DNA from: Pseudomonas wenzhouensis
Lineage (GTDB): Bacteria > Pseudomonadota > Gammaproteobacteria > Pseudomonadales > Pseudomonadaceae
Reading direction: 5' to 3'
Length of the DNA stretch: 64,000 bases
Assembly: GCF_021029445.1 (NCBI RefSeq)
Contig: NZ_CP072610.1
Span: 1,240,001-1,304,000, forward strand
Made by a program: the position numbers and the translations under genes. Of this stretch, positions 36,465 to 46,926 are shown piece by piece. The notes beneath the pieces are model-generated. The model made no database searches and was not told where the DNA came from. It was given only the letters and a program-made list of their open reading frames with translations. Within the stretch, counting starts at the first letter, position 1, and the number at the start of each line of letters is the position of its first letter.

Positions 36465-37442
36465 TTACTTGGCCGTGCGCAGTTCATCCTTGAACTGCAT
36501 GAAGTCTTCGCGGGTCTTGGCCAGGATCTGCCTGGCCTCTTCGGTGCCATAGAACGCGACCGGCTGCTTGAACTTCTTCAGGTCTTCAGCGTAGGCAGGC
36601 AGCTCGGTGATCTGCTGCATGATGTCGGACATCTTCTTCACGATCGCCGGATCGGTGCCTTTCGGGAAGGCCACCACGTAGGGCTTGTCCATGGTGATGT
36701 CGAGGCCCTGCTCCTTGAGGGTCGGAACCTCGCCGAGCATGGCGTTGCGCTCGGCGTTGGGTTGGCCCAGTGCGACCATCTGCCCGCCCTGCACGTAGTC
36801 CTGTACCGAGCCATAGGTGATGGCGCCCATGTCCAGACGACCGCCAAGCATGCCAACCACGCGGTCGGCCACGGTGCCGCCGTCGACCATCTTCAGCTTG
36901 GCGCCAGTGAGTTTTTCCAGCATCAGGCCCTGCAGGTGGGAGAAGCTGCCCATCTCGGTGCCGTAGGTGATGCTGCCCGGGTTGGTTTTCGACTTGTCGA
37001 CCAGATCCTGCATGCTGGTCACACCGGACTGTTTGGAAGCGACGAATACGGTGCTCTTGTCGACGCCGGCGATGCAGGCAACGTCGAAGACTTCATAGCT
37101 GTCTTCGGTCAGCCCGGCCACTTCGTTGACGATCAACTGGCCCGGGTGGGTGAAGAGGATGGTGTTGCCATCCGGCGCAGCGCCCTTGACCTGCTCAGCC
37201 GCCAGGGTGCCACCGCCGCCGGCGACGTTGGTCACCACCATGGTCTTGCCGGTGATCTCGTTGAAGTATTTGGCCATCATGCGGGCGTTGAAGTCGGTGT
37301 CGCCGCCAGGGTTGGCGATCACCACCACTTGCACCGGACGAGTCGGCCATTTGACCTCATCGGCGAAGGTGGCGGAATGAGTGGCCAGGGCACCCATTCC
37401 GACCAGGGCAGCAAGGAGGGAGGCGCGGAATGTTTTTTTCAT
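36465..37442 (-). CDS. Tripartite transporter periplasmic binding protein (TctC/Bug family)
   Basis: The 325-residue protein has a Sec signal peptide (MKKTFRASLLAALVGMGALA, cleavage near TFA) and a Bug-type binding fold (PTRPVQVVVIANPGGDTDFNAR, NVAGGGGTLAAEQV). Bug proteins grasp carboxylates with water-mediated contacts; here the operon partner is glucarate dehydratase, suggesting an aldarate ligand. The ATG at 37442 has GGAG upstream. It follows gudD by 35 bp. Confidence 0.92.
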   Translation of the reverse strand: MKKTFRASLLAALVGMGALATHSATFADEVKWPTRPVQVVVIANPGGDTDFNARMMAKYFNEITGKTMVVTNVAGGGGTLAAEQVKGAAPDGNTILFTHPGQLIVNEVAGLTEDSYEVFDVACIAGVDKSTVFVASKQSGVTSMQDLVDKSKTNPGSITYGTEMGSFSHLQGLMLEKLTGAKLKMVDGGTVADRVVGMLGGRLDMGAITYGSVQDYVQGGQMVALGQPNAERNAMLGEVPTLKEQGLDITMDKPYVVAFPKGTDPAIVKKMSDIMQQITELPAYAEDLKKFKQPVAFYGTEEARQILAKTREDFMQFKDELRTAK

Positions 37443-37477
37443 TGGAATACTCCGGGTTGGGATGACAGCCGCGCGAG

Positions 37478-38872
37478 TCAGTCGCGGCCGAGGCTGGGAC
37501 GTTTCGGGTGGTATTGCCAACCCGGAACCAGGTACTGCATGGCCATGGCGTCGTCACGCGCGCCATTGGCCACTTTCTTGTAAAGCGCGTGAGCGGCCAT
37601 GATCCGCTGCATGTCCGGCTCGATACCCAGGCCGGGCTTGTCGGGCACCTGCACCTGGCCGCCGATGATCTGCAGCGGCTCGCGAGTCAGACGCTCTTCG
37701 CCTTCCTGCCAGATCCAGTGGGTGTCGATGGCGGTGACGCGACCCGGTACCGCCGCAGCGGCATGGGTGAACATGGCCAGGGAAATGTCGAAGTGGTTAT
37801 TGGAATGCGAGCCCCAGGTCAGGCCGAATTCCTCGCACACTTGGCCGAGGCGTACGGCGCCCTGCATGGTCCAGAAGTGCGGGTCGGCCAGGGGGATGTC
37901 GACGGCTTCCAGGCGCAACGAGTGGCCCATCTGCCGCCAGTCGGTGGCGACCATGTTGGTGGCGGTGGGAATGCCGGTGGCGCGCTTGAACTCGGCCATG
38001 ATCTCGCGCCCCGAGTAGCCATTCTCCGGGCCGCAAGGATCTTCGGCGTAGGCCAGCACATGGTTCTGGCCTTGGCACAGGGCGATGGCTTCATCTAGCG
38101 ACCAGGCGCCATTGGGATCGAGGGTGACGCGCGCATCGGGGAAGCGCGCCTTGATTGCGCGGATCGCGTCCATCTCCTCGGTGCCGCGCATCACGCCGCC
38201 CTTGAGCTTGAAGTCGTTGAAGCCGTAGCGCGCATGCGCCGCTTCGGCCAGACGGGTGATGGCCTCTGGCGTCAGTGCGGCCTGATGGCGCAGGTGGTAC
38301 CAGTCGTCCGCCGAGCCTTTGCCGGCAAGGTAGGGCAGGTCGGTGCGCTGACGATCACCGATATAAAAGAGGTAGGCGAGCATCGGTACCTGATCGCGCT
38401 GCTGGCCGCTGCCAAGCAGTTCGCAGGCAGGCACGCCCAGGTGCTGGCCGAGCAGATCGAGCAGCGCGGCTTCGACCGCGGTGATCACGTTGTCCAGGCG
38501 CAGGTTGATCTCGTGCGGTTGCTTGAGCACGCGCGCTTCGGATTCCGAGGTGACCTGGTGCTGGGTGGTCTGCGGCCCCTTGGTCGGGCCGGCGATGATT
38601 TGGCGTAGGCTATTGAGAATGCGGTTGTAGCGGCCAATGGGGTGACCGATCACCCGTTCGCGACAGCGCTCCAGCGCCTGGCGGATCCCTTCACCCCCCG
38701 GCACTTCGCCGCAACCAGTGTTGCCGGCATTGTCCTTGAGCAGTACCAGATTGCGGGTGAAGTAGGGGGCGTGGGCGCCGCACAGGTTGAGCAGCATGCT
38801 GTCGTAACCTGCGACCGGAATGACCTGCATTTCGACGATCTGGGGTGTGCTGCTGCGGGTGGCTTCGTACAT
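37478..38872 (-). CDS. gudD: Glucarate dehydratase (first copy)
   Basis: This enolase-superfamily enzyme of 464 residues converts D-glucarate (and L-idarate) to 5-dehydro-4-deoxyglucarate. It has the K-x-K general base motif FNDFKLKGG, metal ligands in [17 protein letters not shown] and ATNM, and the catalytic histidine in [11 protein letters not shown]. It differs from the second copy by a longer segment around residues 95-125 ([12 protein letters not shown]...), a part of the lid region that contributes to substrate choice. It heads the minus-strand operon with the tripartite transporter and faces kdgD divergently. It could prefer a slightly different aldarate from the other copy. Confidence 0.92.
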   Translation of the reverse strand: MYEATRSSTPQIVEMQVIPVAGYDSMLLNLCGAHAPYFTRNLVLLKDNAGNTGCGEVPGGEGIRQALERCRERVIGHPIGRYNRILNSLRQIIAGPTKGPQTTQHQVTSESEARVLKQPHEINLRLDNVITAVEAALLDLLGQHLGVPACELLGSGQQRDQVPMLAYLFYIGDRQRTDLPYLAGKGSADDWYHLRHQAALTPEAITRLAEAAHARYGFNDFKLKGGVMRGTEEMDAIRAIKARFPDARVTLDPNGAWSLDEAIALCQGQNHVLAYAEDPCGPENGYSGREIMAEFKRATGIPTATNMVATDWRQMGHSLRLEAVDIPLADPHFWTMQGAVRLGQVCEEFGLTWGSHSNNHFDISLAMFTHAAAAVPGRVTAIDTHWIWQEGEERLTREPLQIIGGQVQVPDKPGLGIEPDMQRIMAAHALYKKVANGARDDAMAMQYLVPGWQYHPKRPSLGRD

Positions 38873-39419
38873 CTTGGCTGGGGCTCCGAAACTGGCGCGG
38901 CCCTCGGCCGCAATGGCGAAGGTAGGGTTCAGTCGTGCACGGGGATCATCGTGCGATCCTCACAGCAGCAAGCAGGAGCCTGGGCAAAGACGGCAACGAA
39001 GCCCGTGCGGATTACGCTGTTCGGGCGGCTGCTGGCATCGGTGCAATGACCAGATCGATGACAGGGCAGGGCGGCGGTGAAGGTCTGTGACATGACCTGA
39101 TCTCGTTTGTTTTTATTGGGATGTCATAGGTTGTCGTATGACTTGGTGGAATTAGTACCAGCCCGTTCCTGACCTGTCAACGCCACTCATGACTACTGAT
39201 GATTGCGCTGCCATTTCTTCTGGTGTGATCATGGAGCCTGCTCTAGTCTGAGCTTTGCGCTTGTGTCGCGGTTTCCGGCGAGGCGGGCGAGGGTGGCTGA
39301 ATCGTTCGACGAACGGGCGATATAAAAAGTAGTGTTTTTTTTATTGTTGTACGATAACGTATCTCTACAGCTGCGGCTGACGCTATTCCTCACAACTCGC
39401 TTTACAGGGTGTTCGCATA
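38873..39419. promoter_or_regulatory. Divergent regulatory region of the aldarate locus
   Basis: This 547-bp stretch between gudD and kdgD has no credible gene. It carries promoter-like AT-rich patches and several dyads: TTGTCGTATGACTT at 39131-39144 preceded by ATGTCAT; GTTGTACGATAAC at 39346-39358; and CGTTCG-A-CGAACG at 39303-39315. The TTGTCGTATGAC and GTTGTACGATAAC sites resemble the GT-N-AC operators of FadR-type GntR regulators, a family common in sugar-acid loci. No regulator gene is present in the locus. Confidence 0.55.
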
Positions 39420-40331
39420 ATGAATCCACAAGAACTGAAGTCCATCCTCTCCTCTGGTCTGCTGTCTTTCCCGGTGACCGACTTCGATGCCGCTGGTGAT
39501 TTCAACCAGGCAGGCTATATCCGCCGCCTCGAGTGGCTGGCGCCTTACGGTGCGTCTGCATTGTTCGCTGCTGGCGGTACGGGCGAGTTCTTCTCCCTGG
39601 CGCCGGACGAATACAGCGCCGTGATCAAGACTGCCGTAGATACCTGCGAGAATTCCGTACCGATCCTGGCGGGTGTCGGCGGCCCGACTCGCGTGGCCAT
39701 CCAGATGGCGCAGGAAGCCGAGCGCCTGGGCGCCAAGGGCCTGCTGCTGCTGCCGCACTACCTGACCGAAGCATCCCAGGACGGTGTTGCCGCTCACGTC
39801 GAACAAGTGTGCAAGTCGGTGAAGATCGGCGTGGTGATCTACAACCGTAACGTCTGCCGCCTCAATGCCACTCTGCTGGAGCAACTGGCCGAGCGTTGCC
39901 CGAACCTGATCGGCTACAAGGACGGCCTGGGCGACATCGAACTGATGGTGTCGATCCGTCGTCGCCTGGGCGAGCGCCTGACTTACCTCGGCGGCCTGCC
40001 GACCGCTGAAGTCTACGCGGCGGCTTACCGAGCGCTGGGTGTTCCGGTGTATTCCTCGGCCGTGTTCAACTTCATCCCGAAAACCGCCATGGACTTCTAC
40101 CGCGCCATCGCCGCCGAAGATCACGCCACCGTTGGCAAGCTGATCGACGATTTCTTCCTGCCGTACCTGGACATCCGCAACCGCAAGGCCGGCTATGCCG
40201 TGAGCATCGTCAAGGCTGGCGCCAGGATCGTCGGTTACGACGCCGGCCCGGTACGTGCGCCGCTGACCGATCTGCTGCCGGACGAGTACGAAGCGCTGGC
40301 CAAGCTGATCGAAGCGCAGGGCGCGCAGTAA
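39420..40331 (+). CDS. kdgD: 5-dehydro-4-deoxyglucarate dehydratase
   Basis: The 303-residue TIM-barrel protein belongs to the DapA/NAL class I lyase family. It has the Schiff-base lysine K167 ([10 protein letters not shown]), the tyrosine of VVIYNRN, and GGTGEFFSL near residue 50, a variant typical of KdgD. It dehydrates and decarboxylates 5-dehydro-4-deoxyglucarate to 2-oxoglutarate semialdehyde. It is the first gene of the plus-strand arm, followed by a second gudD. The ATG at 39420 is close to the divergent operator region. Confidence 0.94.
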   Translation: MNPQELKSILSSGLLSFPVTDFDAAGDFNQAGYIRRLEWLAPYGASALFAAGGTGEFFSLAPDEYSAVIKTAVDTCENSVPILAGVGGPTRVAIQMAQEAERLGAKGLLLLPHYLTEASQDGVAAHVEQVCKSVKIGVVIYNRNVCRLNATLLEQLAERCPNLIGYKDGLGDIELMVSIRRRLGERLTYLGGLPTAEVYAAAYRALGVPVYSSAVFNFIPKTAMDFYRAIAAEDHATVGKLIDDFFLPYLDIRNRKAGYAVSIVKAGARIVGYDAGPVRAPLTDLLPDEYEALAKLIEAQGAQ

Positions 40332-40340
40332 TAGCGCAGA

Positions 40341-40366
40341 GGGCCGCTTGCTGCGGCGAGCGGCCC
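40341..40366 (+). other. Intercistronic hairpin between kdgD and gudD
   Basis: GGGCCGCT pairs with AGCGGCCC around a 10-base loop, 9 bp after the kdgD stop. There is no T-run, so it may stabilise or segment the mRNA rather than end transcription. Confidence 0.4.
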
Positions 40367-40439
40367 AGTCGCGTTCCGGCAAGCCGGGCGCTTTGCTGAA
40401 CCATTGTCGAACCCGCATAAGAACAACAGGGTAACGCTC

Positions 40440-41789
40440 ATGACTTCACAGATTCCTGCCGCCGTCGGCACTCCGCTGATCACCGAGCTGCAAGTCGTAC
40501 CGGTCGCAGGTTACGACAGCATGCTGCTCAATCTGAGCGGTGCCCACGGTCCTTACTTCACCCGCAACATCCTCATTCTCAAGGACAGCGCCGGCCATGT
40601 CGGTGTCGGCGAAGTCCCCGGCGGCGAGGGCATTCGCCAGACCCTCGAAGACGCCCGCTCGATCCTCGTTGGCCAGCCAGTCGGTAACTACAACGCCTTG
40701 CTCAATCAGGTGCGCCGCGCCTTCGCTGATCGTGATTCCGGTGGCCGTGGCCTGCAGACCTTCGACCTGCGCATCACCATCCATGCCGTCACCGCGCTGG
40801 AGTCGGCGTTGCTCGACCTGCTCGGCCAGCATCTCGGTGTGCCGGTGGCTGCACTGCTCGGCGAAGGCCAGCAGCGCGATGCGGTGGAAATGCTCGGTTA
40901 TCTGTTCTTCGTCGGTGACAAGGACAAGACCGATCTCGGCTACCGCGATGAGCGCGACGCCGATGACAACTGGGAGCGCGTGCGCAACCAGACCGCGCTG
41001 ACCCCCGAGGCTATCGTTCGCCAGGCCGAGGCCGCGCATGCGCGCTATGGCTTCAACGACTTCAAGCTCAAGGGCGGTGTGCTGCATGGCGAGGCCGAGG
41101 TCGAGGCCATTCGTGCCCTGGCCGCGCGTTTCCCCAATGCCCGTGTGACGCTCGACCCGAATGGCGGCTGGTCGCTGGACGAGGCCATTGCCCTGTGCCG
41201 CGACCTGCATGGCGTGCTGGCCTATGCCGAAGACCCGTGTGGCGCCGAGAACGGTTACTCCGGTCGTGAAGTGATGGCCGAGTTCCGTCGTGCCACCGGC
41301 CTGCCGACCGCGACCAACATGATCGCCACCGACTGGCGGCAGATGGGTCACACCATCTCCCTGCAATCGGTGGATATCCCATTGGCCGACCCGCACTTCT
41401 GGACCATGGCCGGTTCCGTGCGCGTGGCACAGATGTGCAACGACTGGGGCTTGACCTGGGGCTCGCATTCGAACAACCACTTCGACATCTCCCTGGCCAT
41501 GTTCACCCACGTCGCCGCGGCGGCGCCGGGCCGAGTTACCGCCATCGATACCCACTGGATCTGGCAGGACGGCCAGTATCTGACGCGCAACCCGTTGCGC
41601 ATCGAAGGTGGCCTGGTTCAGGTGCCGAAAACGCCGGGCCTCGGCGTCGAGCTGGATTGGGATGCACTGGCCAAGGCGCATGAGCTGTACAAGGCCAAGG
41701 GCCTGGGTTCGCGCGATGACGCCATCGCCATGCAGTACCTGATCCCGGGTTGGACCTTCAATAACAAGAAGCCCTGCCTGGTGCGTTGA
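40440..41789 (+). CDS. gudD: Glucarate dehydratase (second copy)
   Basis: The 449-residue enzyme has the canonical GudD motifs: K209/K211 (FKLKGG), [40 protein letters not shown], and catalytic H347 (NNHFDIS). I chose the ATG at 40440 with AGGGTAA upstream; a TTG 36 bp earlier is unlikely. Length equals that of typical GudD. It is in the plus-strand operon between kdgD and the MFS transporter. This copy is probably the main D-glucarate dehydratase. Confidence 0.94.
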   Translation: MTSQIPAAVGTPLITELQVVPVAGYDSMLLNLSGAHGPYFTRNILILKDSAGHVGVGEVPGGEGIRQTLEDARSILVGQPVGNYNALLNQVRRAFADRDSGGRGLQTFDLRITIHAVTALESALLDLLGQHLGVPVAALLGEGQQRDAVEMLGYLFFVGDKDKTDLGYRDERDADDNWERVRNQTALTPEAIVRQAEAAHARYGFNDFKLKGGVLHGEAEVEAIRALAARFPNARVTLDPNGGWSLDEAIALCRDLHGVLAYAEDPCGAENGYSGREVMAEFRRATGLPTATNMIATDWRQMGHTISLQSVDIPLADPHFWTMAGSVRVAQMCNDWGLTWGSHSNNHFDISLAMFTHVAAAAPGRVTAIDTHWIWQDGQYLTRNPLRIEGGLVQVPKTPGLGVELDWDALAKAHELYKAKGLGSRDDAIAMQYLIPGWTFNNKKPCLVR

Positions 41790-41822
41790 GTCAGGCCTGA
41801 CACCGTTCCGTGATCCTACTGT

Positions 41823-41884
41823 CCCGTAGGGTGGGCTTCAGCCCACCTTGACTACAACTGGTGGGCTGAAGCCCACCCTACGGG
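41823..41884. repeat. REP-type inverted repeat inside the glucarate operon
   Basis: A 25-bp perfect inverted repeat (arms 41823-41847 and 41860-41884, containing GTAGGGTGGGCTTCAGCCC) with a 12-base loop lies between gudD and the MFS gene. Arms are GC-rich and themselves contain a smaller palindrome. A related element occurs at 51730-51818. It is a typical dispersed palindromic element of pseudomonads and may form a strong mRNA hairpin within the operon. Confidence 0.85.
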
Positions 41885-41937
41885 TGTCCTGCTCACCTTC
41901 GGGCTTAGCCTTTCCTGCTGTCTCGCGAGCCTTGCCG

Positions 41938-43263
41938 ATGCCAGATGCCAAACCGGGTCGTGTGCGCTACAGCATCTTGCTGATGCTGTTTCTGGTCACC
42001 ACCATCACCTTTGCCGATCGCTCCAGTCTGTCGGTCGCCGGTTCGGCGATGCAGGCTGGCCTGGGCATCGACGCGGTGACGCTCGGCTACATCTTTTCGG
42101 CATTCGGTTGGGCCTACGTGATCGGGCAGATTCCCGGCGGTTGGCTGTTCGACCGCTTCGGCACCAAGCCGGTGTACACCTTGGCGCTGTTCATCTGGTC
42201 GGCGCTGACTCTGCTGCAGGGCTTCGTCGGCTGGCTGCCGGGCACCTGGGCGGTGACCTCGATGTTCCTGCTGCGGCTGCTGGTGGGCTTTGCCAGCGCG
42301 CCGTGCTTTCCCGGCAACGCGCGGATCATCGCCTCCTGGTTTCCCACCGCCGAGCGCGCTACTGCCACGGCCATCTCCAGTTCGGCGCAGTACGCCGCCA
42401 CGGCGTTGTTCGCACCGTTGATGGGCTGGGTGGTGCAAACCATGGGCTGGCAAGCGGTGTTCATTGTGCTCGGCTGCCTGGGCCTGGCGCTGTCGTTCGT
42501 TTGGCTCAAACAGCTGCACGGCCCGCGTCAGCATCCGCGCATCGGCGCAGCCGAGCTGGCCCACCTGGAGCAGGGCGGGGCGCTGATCGATCTGGAAGGG
42601 CAGCGCGGCGGTAGCGGCGGTTCGCAGTGGCGCTACCTAGGCCTGCTGCTGCGCCAGCGCACGATGATTGGCATCTACCTTGGCCAGTATTGCAACAACG
42701 CCATTACCTACTTCTTTCTCACCTGGTTTCCGGTCTACCTGGTGCAGGCGCGCGGCATGAGCATTCTCGGCGCCGGTTTCGCCGCCGCCTTGCCGGCCAT
42801 CAGCGGTTGCGTCGGTGGCGTGCTCGGCGGGCTGCTGTCCGACGGCATGCTGCGCCGCGGCCACTCTCTGACTCTGGCGCGCAAACTGCCGATGGTGCTC
42901 GGTCTGTTGCTGTCGAGCGCCGTGGTGCTGTGCATCTATGTCGAGAGCGACACGGCCGTGGTGGCGCTGATGGCCCTGGCCTTCTTCGGCAAGGGCCTCG
43001 GCTCGCTGGGCTGGACGCTGGTGGCGGACACCTCGCCACGGCAGATCCTTGGCTTGTCCGGCGGGCTGTTCAACACCTTCGGCAACCTGGCAGCGATCAC
43101 CACACCCATCGTCATCGGCTACCTGGTCAGTCATACCGGTTCTTTCGATGGGGCATTGGTCTATGTCGGTCTCAATGCCCTGCTGGCGGTCGTCAGCTTC
43201 GGCCTGATCGTCGGCCAAATTCACAGGGTCGAGCTGGACGCCACGTCTGGCTCGACATCCTGA
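41938..43263 (+). CDS. gudP: MFS D-glucarate/galactarate transporter
   Basis: The 441-residue major facilitator of the anion:cation symporter (ACS) family has 12 transmembrane helices. ACS signatures are [14 protein letters not shown] in helix 1, [18 protein letters not shown] after helix 2 and the cytoplasmic loop near residue 200. Members next to gudD/garD import glucarate or galactarate with protons. The ATG at 41938 is where homologues begin; the ribosome-binding site is weak and the frame is open further up. A 25-bp hairpin lies just before it, so expression may depend on read-through. Confidence 0.88.
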   Translation: MPDAKPGRVRYSILLMLFLVTTITFADRSSLSVAGSAMQAGLGIDAVTLGYIFSAFGWAYVIGQIPGGWLFDRFGTKPVYTLALFIWSALTLLQGFVGWLPGTWAVTSMFLLRLLVGFASAPCFPGNARIIASWFPTAERATATAISSSAQYAATALFAPLMGWVVQTMGWQAVFIVLGCLGLALSFVWLKQLHGPRQHPRIGAAELAHLEQGGALIDLEGQRGGSGGSQWRYLGLLLRQRTMIGIYLGQYCNNAITYFFLTWFPVYLVQARGMSILGAGFAAALPAISGCVGGVLGGLLSDGMLRRGHSLTLARKLPMVLGLLLSSAVVLCIYVESDTAVVALMALAFFGKGLGSLGWTLVADTSPRQILGLSGGLFNTFGNLAAITTPIVIGYLVSHTGSFDGALVYVGLNALLAVVSFGLIVGQIHRVELDATSGSTS

Positions 43264-43285
43264 ACGCACAACAGGAGCAAGCGTC

Positions 43286-44842
43286 ATGCAGTTGATTCCC
43301 CATCAGGATTCGCCTCGTTACATCCGCCTGCACCCGGCCGACAACGTCGGCGTGGTGGTCAATGACCAGGGCGTTGCCGCGGGCGGCCAGTTCGACGATG
43401 GCCTGACGGCTATTGAAGGCATTCCGCAGAGCCACAAGGTGGCGCTGCTGGATATCGCCGAAGGTGGCGAGGTGGTGCGCTATGGCGAGGTCATCGGTTA
43501 CGCCCTCAAGCCCATCGCTGCCGGCAGCTGGGTCACCGAGCAGGTGCTGCGCATGCCTGAGCCGCCGGTTCTGGACAACCTGCCCAAGGCGACCATCAAG
43601 GCCACGCCCGGCGAGCCGCTGGAGGGCTACGCCTTCGAAGGCTTCCGCAACCCGGACGGCAGCGTCGGCACCCGTAACATCCTCGGCGTGACCACCACCG
43701 TGCAGTGCGTGGTCGGCGTGCTCGATCACGTGGTCGAGCGCGTGCGCAAGGAAGTCCTGCCCAAATACCCCAACGTCGACGACGTCGTGGCGCTGTCGCA
43801 CAGCTACGGCTGCGGCGTGGCGATCAACGCGCCGGACGCGGTGGTGCCGATCCGTACGCTTTACAACATCAGCCGCAACCCCAACCTGGGTGGCCAGGCG
43901 CTGGTGATCAGCCTCGGCTGCGAGAAGCTGCAAGCCAACCAGTTGATGGATGGTGACCCGCTCACCAACGGCATGGACGAGGAAGATTGGCTGTTCCGCC
44001 TGCAGGATTCCGGCACCGGTTTCACCGGCATGGTCGAGCAGATCATGGGCATGATCGAAGATCGCCTGAAGGTGCTCGATCAGCGTCGCCGTGAGACCGT
44101 ACCGGCTTCCGAGCTGGTGGTTGGCATGCAGTGCGGCGGCAGCGATGCCTTCTCCGGAATCACCGCCAACCCGGCGCTCGGCGTGGCTGCCGACCTGCTG
44201 GTGCGCGCCGGTGCCACAGTGATGTTCTCCGAGAACACCGAAGTGCGTGACGGCATTCACCTGCTGACCCCGCGTGCGGCCAGCGTGGAAGTCGCCGATG
44301 CATTGATCCGCGAGATGGACTGGTACGACCGCTACCTTGCGCGCGGCATGGCCGACCGCAGCGCCAACACCACGCCGGGCAACAAGAAGGGCGGGCTGAA
44401 CAACATCGTCGAGAAGGCCATGGGTTCGATCGCCAAGTCCGGCAACAGCCCGATTGCCGGCGTCGTCGCACCGGGCGAGCGCATTCGTGGCAAGGGCCTG
44501 TGGTTCTGCGCCACGCCGGCCAGCGACTTCATCTGCGGCACCCTGCAACTGGCGGCGGGCATGAACCTGCATATCTTCACCACCGGTCGTGGCACGCCTT
44601 ATGGCCTGTCCATGGTGCCGGTGATCAAGGTGGCCACACGCACCCAACTGGCCGAGCGCTGGCCGGATCTGATCGACGTCGACGCCGGGCAGATCGTTTC
44701 CGGGCGCATGACGCTGGAGGAAATGGGTTGGCATATCTTTCAGCTCTACCTGGACGTGGCCAGCGGTCGTCAGCAGACCTGCGCCGAACGCCTGCGTCTG
44801 CATAACGATCTGGTACTGTTCAACCCGGCGCCGGTGACCTGA
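43286..44842 (+). CDS. garD: Galactarate dehydratase
   Basis: The 518-residue protein has the UxaA/GarD two-part architecture: a small SAF-like N-terminal domain (about 1-95), then the catalytic domain with [52 protein letters not shown] and [16 protein letters not shown]. It dehydrates galactarate (mucate) to 5-dehydro-4-deoxyglucarate, the same intermediate that GudD makes, feeding KdgD. AGGAGC precedes the ATG, and the gene follows the transporter by 22 bp. Confidence 0.94.
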   Translation: MQLIPHQDSPRYIRLHPADNVGVVVNDQGVAAGGQFDDGLTAIEGIPQSHKVALLDIAEGGEVVRYGEVIGYALKPIAAGSWVTEQVLRMPEPPVLDNLPKATIKATPGEPLEGYAFEGFRNPDGSVGTRNILGVTTTVQCVVGVLDHVVERVRKEVLPKYPNVDDVVALSHSYGCGVAINAPDAVVPIRTLYNISRNPNLGGQALVISLGCEKLQANQLMDGDPLTNGMDEEDWLFRLQDSGTGFTGMVEQIMGMIEDRLKVLDQRRRETVPASELVVGMQCGGSDAFSGITANPALGVAADLLVRAGATVMFSENTEVRDGIHLLTPRAASVEVADALIREMDWYDRYLARGMADRSANTTPGNKKGGLNNIVEKAMGSIAKSGNSPIAGVVAPGERIRGKGLWFCATPASDFICGTLQLAAGMNLHIFTTGRGTPYGLSMVPVIKVATRTQLAERWPDLIDVDAGQIVSGRMTLEEMGWHIFQLYLDVASGRQQTCAERLRLHNDLVLFNPAPVT

Positions 44843-44855
44843 ACGGGGGATCGTC

Positions 44856-45797
44856 ATGAGCAAAGCCAAGGTGTTACAGATCGGCCCGCTGAGCGAGCGC
44901 TTCAACCGCGAGCTGGCCGCGCAATACGAGGTCAGCGCGCTGTGGCAACAGACCGAGCCGCTGGCGTTCCTGCATGAGCACGGCGAGCAGTTCATCTACA
45001 TGGTGTCCTCGGCGCGTTTCGGCTGTACGGCCGACCAGCTGGCGCTGCTGCCGAATCTGCGCGCCATCTGCAGTTTCGGTGTCGGCTACGACCCCTATCC
45101 GCTGGACTTGCTGCGCGAGCGGGGTATCGTGCTCAGCACCACGCCGGACGTGCTCAACGACTGCGTGGCCGACCTGGCCATGGGCCTGATGATCGACAGC
45201 GCTCGGTGCATGTCCGCGTCGGATCGCTTCGTGCGCAGTGGCGATTGGGGCAGCGGTGCGAGTTTCCCCTTGGGACGGCGTGTGAGCGGCAAGCGCCTGG
45301 GTATCGTCGGCCTTGGCCGTATCGGCGAGGCGGTTGCCCAGCGCGCCGCAGGGTTCGCCATGCCGGTGCGTTACCACAATCGCCGTGCCGTCACAGGCAG
45401 CCCTTACCAGCATGAGCCGGATCTGCTGGCGCTGGCGCGTTGGGCAGACTTCCTGGTGCTGACCTGCCCGGGCGGCAAGGCCACCCATCATCTGATCAAC
45501 GCCGAGGTGCTCGAGGCGCTGGGGCCGGATGGCTTCCTGGTCAATGTCGCGCGCGGCTCGGTGGTCGATGAGGCGGCGTTGATCAAGGCTCTGCAAACGG
45601 GTGTGGTCGCCGGTGCCGGGCTGGACGTCTACGAACATGAACCCCAGGTTCCAGGCGCGCTACGTGAGTTGGGCAACGTGGTGCTGCTACCGCATATCGG
45701 CAGCGGCAGTGTCGAGACCCGCCAGCAGATGGCTGATCTGGTGCTGGACAACCTGCGTGCCTTCATCGCCACCGGCAAGCTGCTGACGCCGCTCTGA
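44856..45797 (+). CDS. D-2-hydroxyacid dehydrogenase
   Basis: The 313-residue protein has an N-terminal catalytic domain and an NAD(P)-binding Rossmann domain (GIVGLGRIGEAVAQRAAGF). The catalytic residues are arginine in VNVARGSVVDE, glutamate in DVYEHEP and histidine in LLPHIGSGS. It resembles glyoxylate/hydroxypyruvate reductases. It is last in the aldarate operon, 13 bp after garD. Its substrate is not deduced: no 2-hydroxyacid is part of the KdgD route, so it may handle a side product. Confidence 0.88.
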   Translation: MSKAKVLQIGPLSERFNRELAAQYEVSALWQQTEPLAFLHEHGEQFIYMVSSARFGCTADQLALLPNLRAICSFGVGYDPYPLDLLRERGIVLSTTPDVLNDCVADLAMGLMIDSARCMSASDRFVRSGDWGSGASFPLGRRVSGKRLGIVGLGRIGEAVAQRAAGFAMPVRYHNRRAVTGSPYQHEPDLLALARWADFLVLTCPGGKATHHLINAEVLEALGPDGFLVNVARGSVVDEAALIKALQTGVVAGAGLDVYEHEPQVPGALRELGNVVLLPHIGSGSVETRQQMADLVLDNLRAFIATGKLLTPL

Positions 45798-45897
45798 TTG
45801 GGCCCGCCACTGAATACGCCGGACGGCGCTGCCGCCTGGCCTATCGTTACATCGCCACAAGCGCTGTAATCGTTTCTACCTCACCTGCAGCATCCCC

Positions 45898-45923
45898 GGC
45901 GCACCACAAGTGCGCCGTTTTTT
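45898..45923 (+). terminator. Terminator of the plus-strand aldarate operon
   Basis: A 7-bp stem (GGCGCAC with GTGCGCC, 5-base loop) is followed by GTTTTTTC, about 100 bp after the dehydrogenase stop. Confidence 0.8.
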
Positions 45924-45996
45924 CTTCCGCACGCTGATGTCGGCGGCTCATGCCCTGTAAACTGTGGCGTTTTCCGCAGGCAAGGGGCCATCCACC

Positions 45997-46926
45997 GTGC
46001 AGTCGGTCATCTCCATCCAGCAACTGAACAAGACCTATGCGTCCGGGCATCCGGCGCTGCAGGGCATTGACCTGGACATTCGAAAGGGCGAGATCTTCGC
46101 CCTACTCGGCTCCAATGGCGCCGGCAAGACCACCCTGATCAGCATTATCTGCGGCATCGTCAATCCGGGCGAGGGCAGGGTGCTGGTCGGCGGCAAGGAC
46201 ATCGTCCGTGATTACCGCGCGGCCCGCTCGCAGATCGGCCTGGTGCCGCAGGAGCTGGTCAGCGACGTGTTCGAAACCGTCTGGGCGACGGTCAAGTTCA
46301 GCCGTGGCCTGTTCGGCAAGAAGCCCGACCCGGCCTACCTCGAGCAGCTGCTCAAGGATCTGTCGCTATGGGACAAACGCAACGCCAAGATCATGGAACT
46401 GTCCGGCGGCATGAAGCGCCGGGTGATGATCGCCAAGGCGCTGTCGCACGAGCCGCAGATTCTCTTCCTTGACGAACCCACCGCTGGTGTCGATGTGGAG
46501 CTGCGCCGCGACATGTGGAACATGGTGCGGCGCCTGCGTGAGCGCGGCGTGACCATTATCCTCACCACCCACTACATCGAAGAAGCCGAGGAGATGGCCG
46601 ATCGCATCGGGGTGATCAGCAAGGGGCGGATCATTCTGGTGGAAGACAAGCAGGTGCTGATGCACAAGCTGGGCAAGAAGCAGCTGACCCTGCACCTGCA
46701 GCAGCCGTTGTCCTGCGTGCCGGCCGAGCTGTCGCGCTACGGCCTGGAGCTGGCCGATCAGGGCCATGCTCTGGTGTTCACCTTCGACGCCCAGCACGAG
46801 AACACCGGCATCGCCGAGTTGCTGCGTGACCTGGCCCAGCACGGCATCGACTTCAAGGATCTGCAGTCGAGCCAGAGTTCGCTAGAGGAGATTTTCGTTT
46901 CACTGCTGGAGGAGTCGCGCGCATGA
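45997..46926 (+). CDS. ABC-2 type exporter ATP-binding protein (YadG-like)
   Basis: The 309-residue ATPase has Walker A (GSNGAGKTT), the signature LSGGMKRRV and Walker B ([12 protein letters not shown]), plus a C-terminal extension typical of YadG-like exporters. The start is taken as the GTG at 45997, with AAGGGG about 8 bp upstream, because the family homology begins at [11 protein letters not shown]; an ATG 33 bp earlier is possible. Its stop overlaps the permease start (ATGA). The substrate is unknown. Confidence 0.9.
   Translation: MQSVISIQQLNKTYASGHPALQGIDLDIRKGEIFALLGSNGAGKTTLISIICGIVNPGEGRVLVGGKDIVRDYRAARSQIGLVPQELVSDVFETVWATVKFSRGLFGKKPDPAYLEQLLKDLSLWDKRNAKIMELSGGMKRRVMIAKALSHEPQILFLDEPTAGVDVELRRDMWNMVRRLRERGVTIILTTHYIEEAEEMADRIGVISKGRIILVEDKQVLMHKLGKKQLTLHLQQPLSCVPAELSRYGLELADQGHALVFTFDAQHENTGIAELLRDLAQHGIDFKDLQSSQSSLEEIFVSLLEESRA

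Noticed and set aside
38873..39419. Short open frames in the gudD-kdgD gap as a regulator gene
   Set aside because: None has a ribosome-binding site, a helix-turn-helix or the codon bias of the neighbours; the region looks purely regulatory.
45798..45996. Possible small RNA in the gap after the aldarate operon
   Set aside because: The only clear signal is a terminator that is explained by the upstream operon; no separate promoter is evident.
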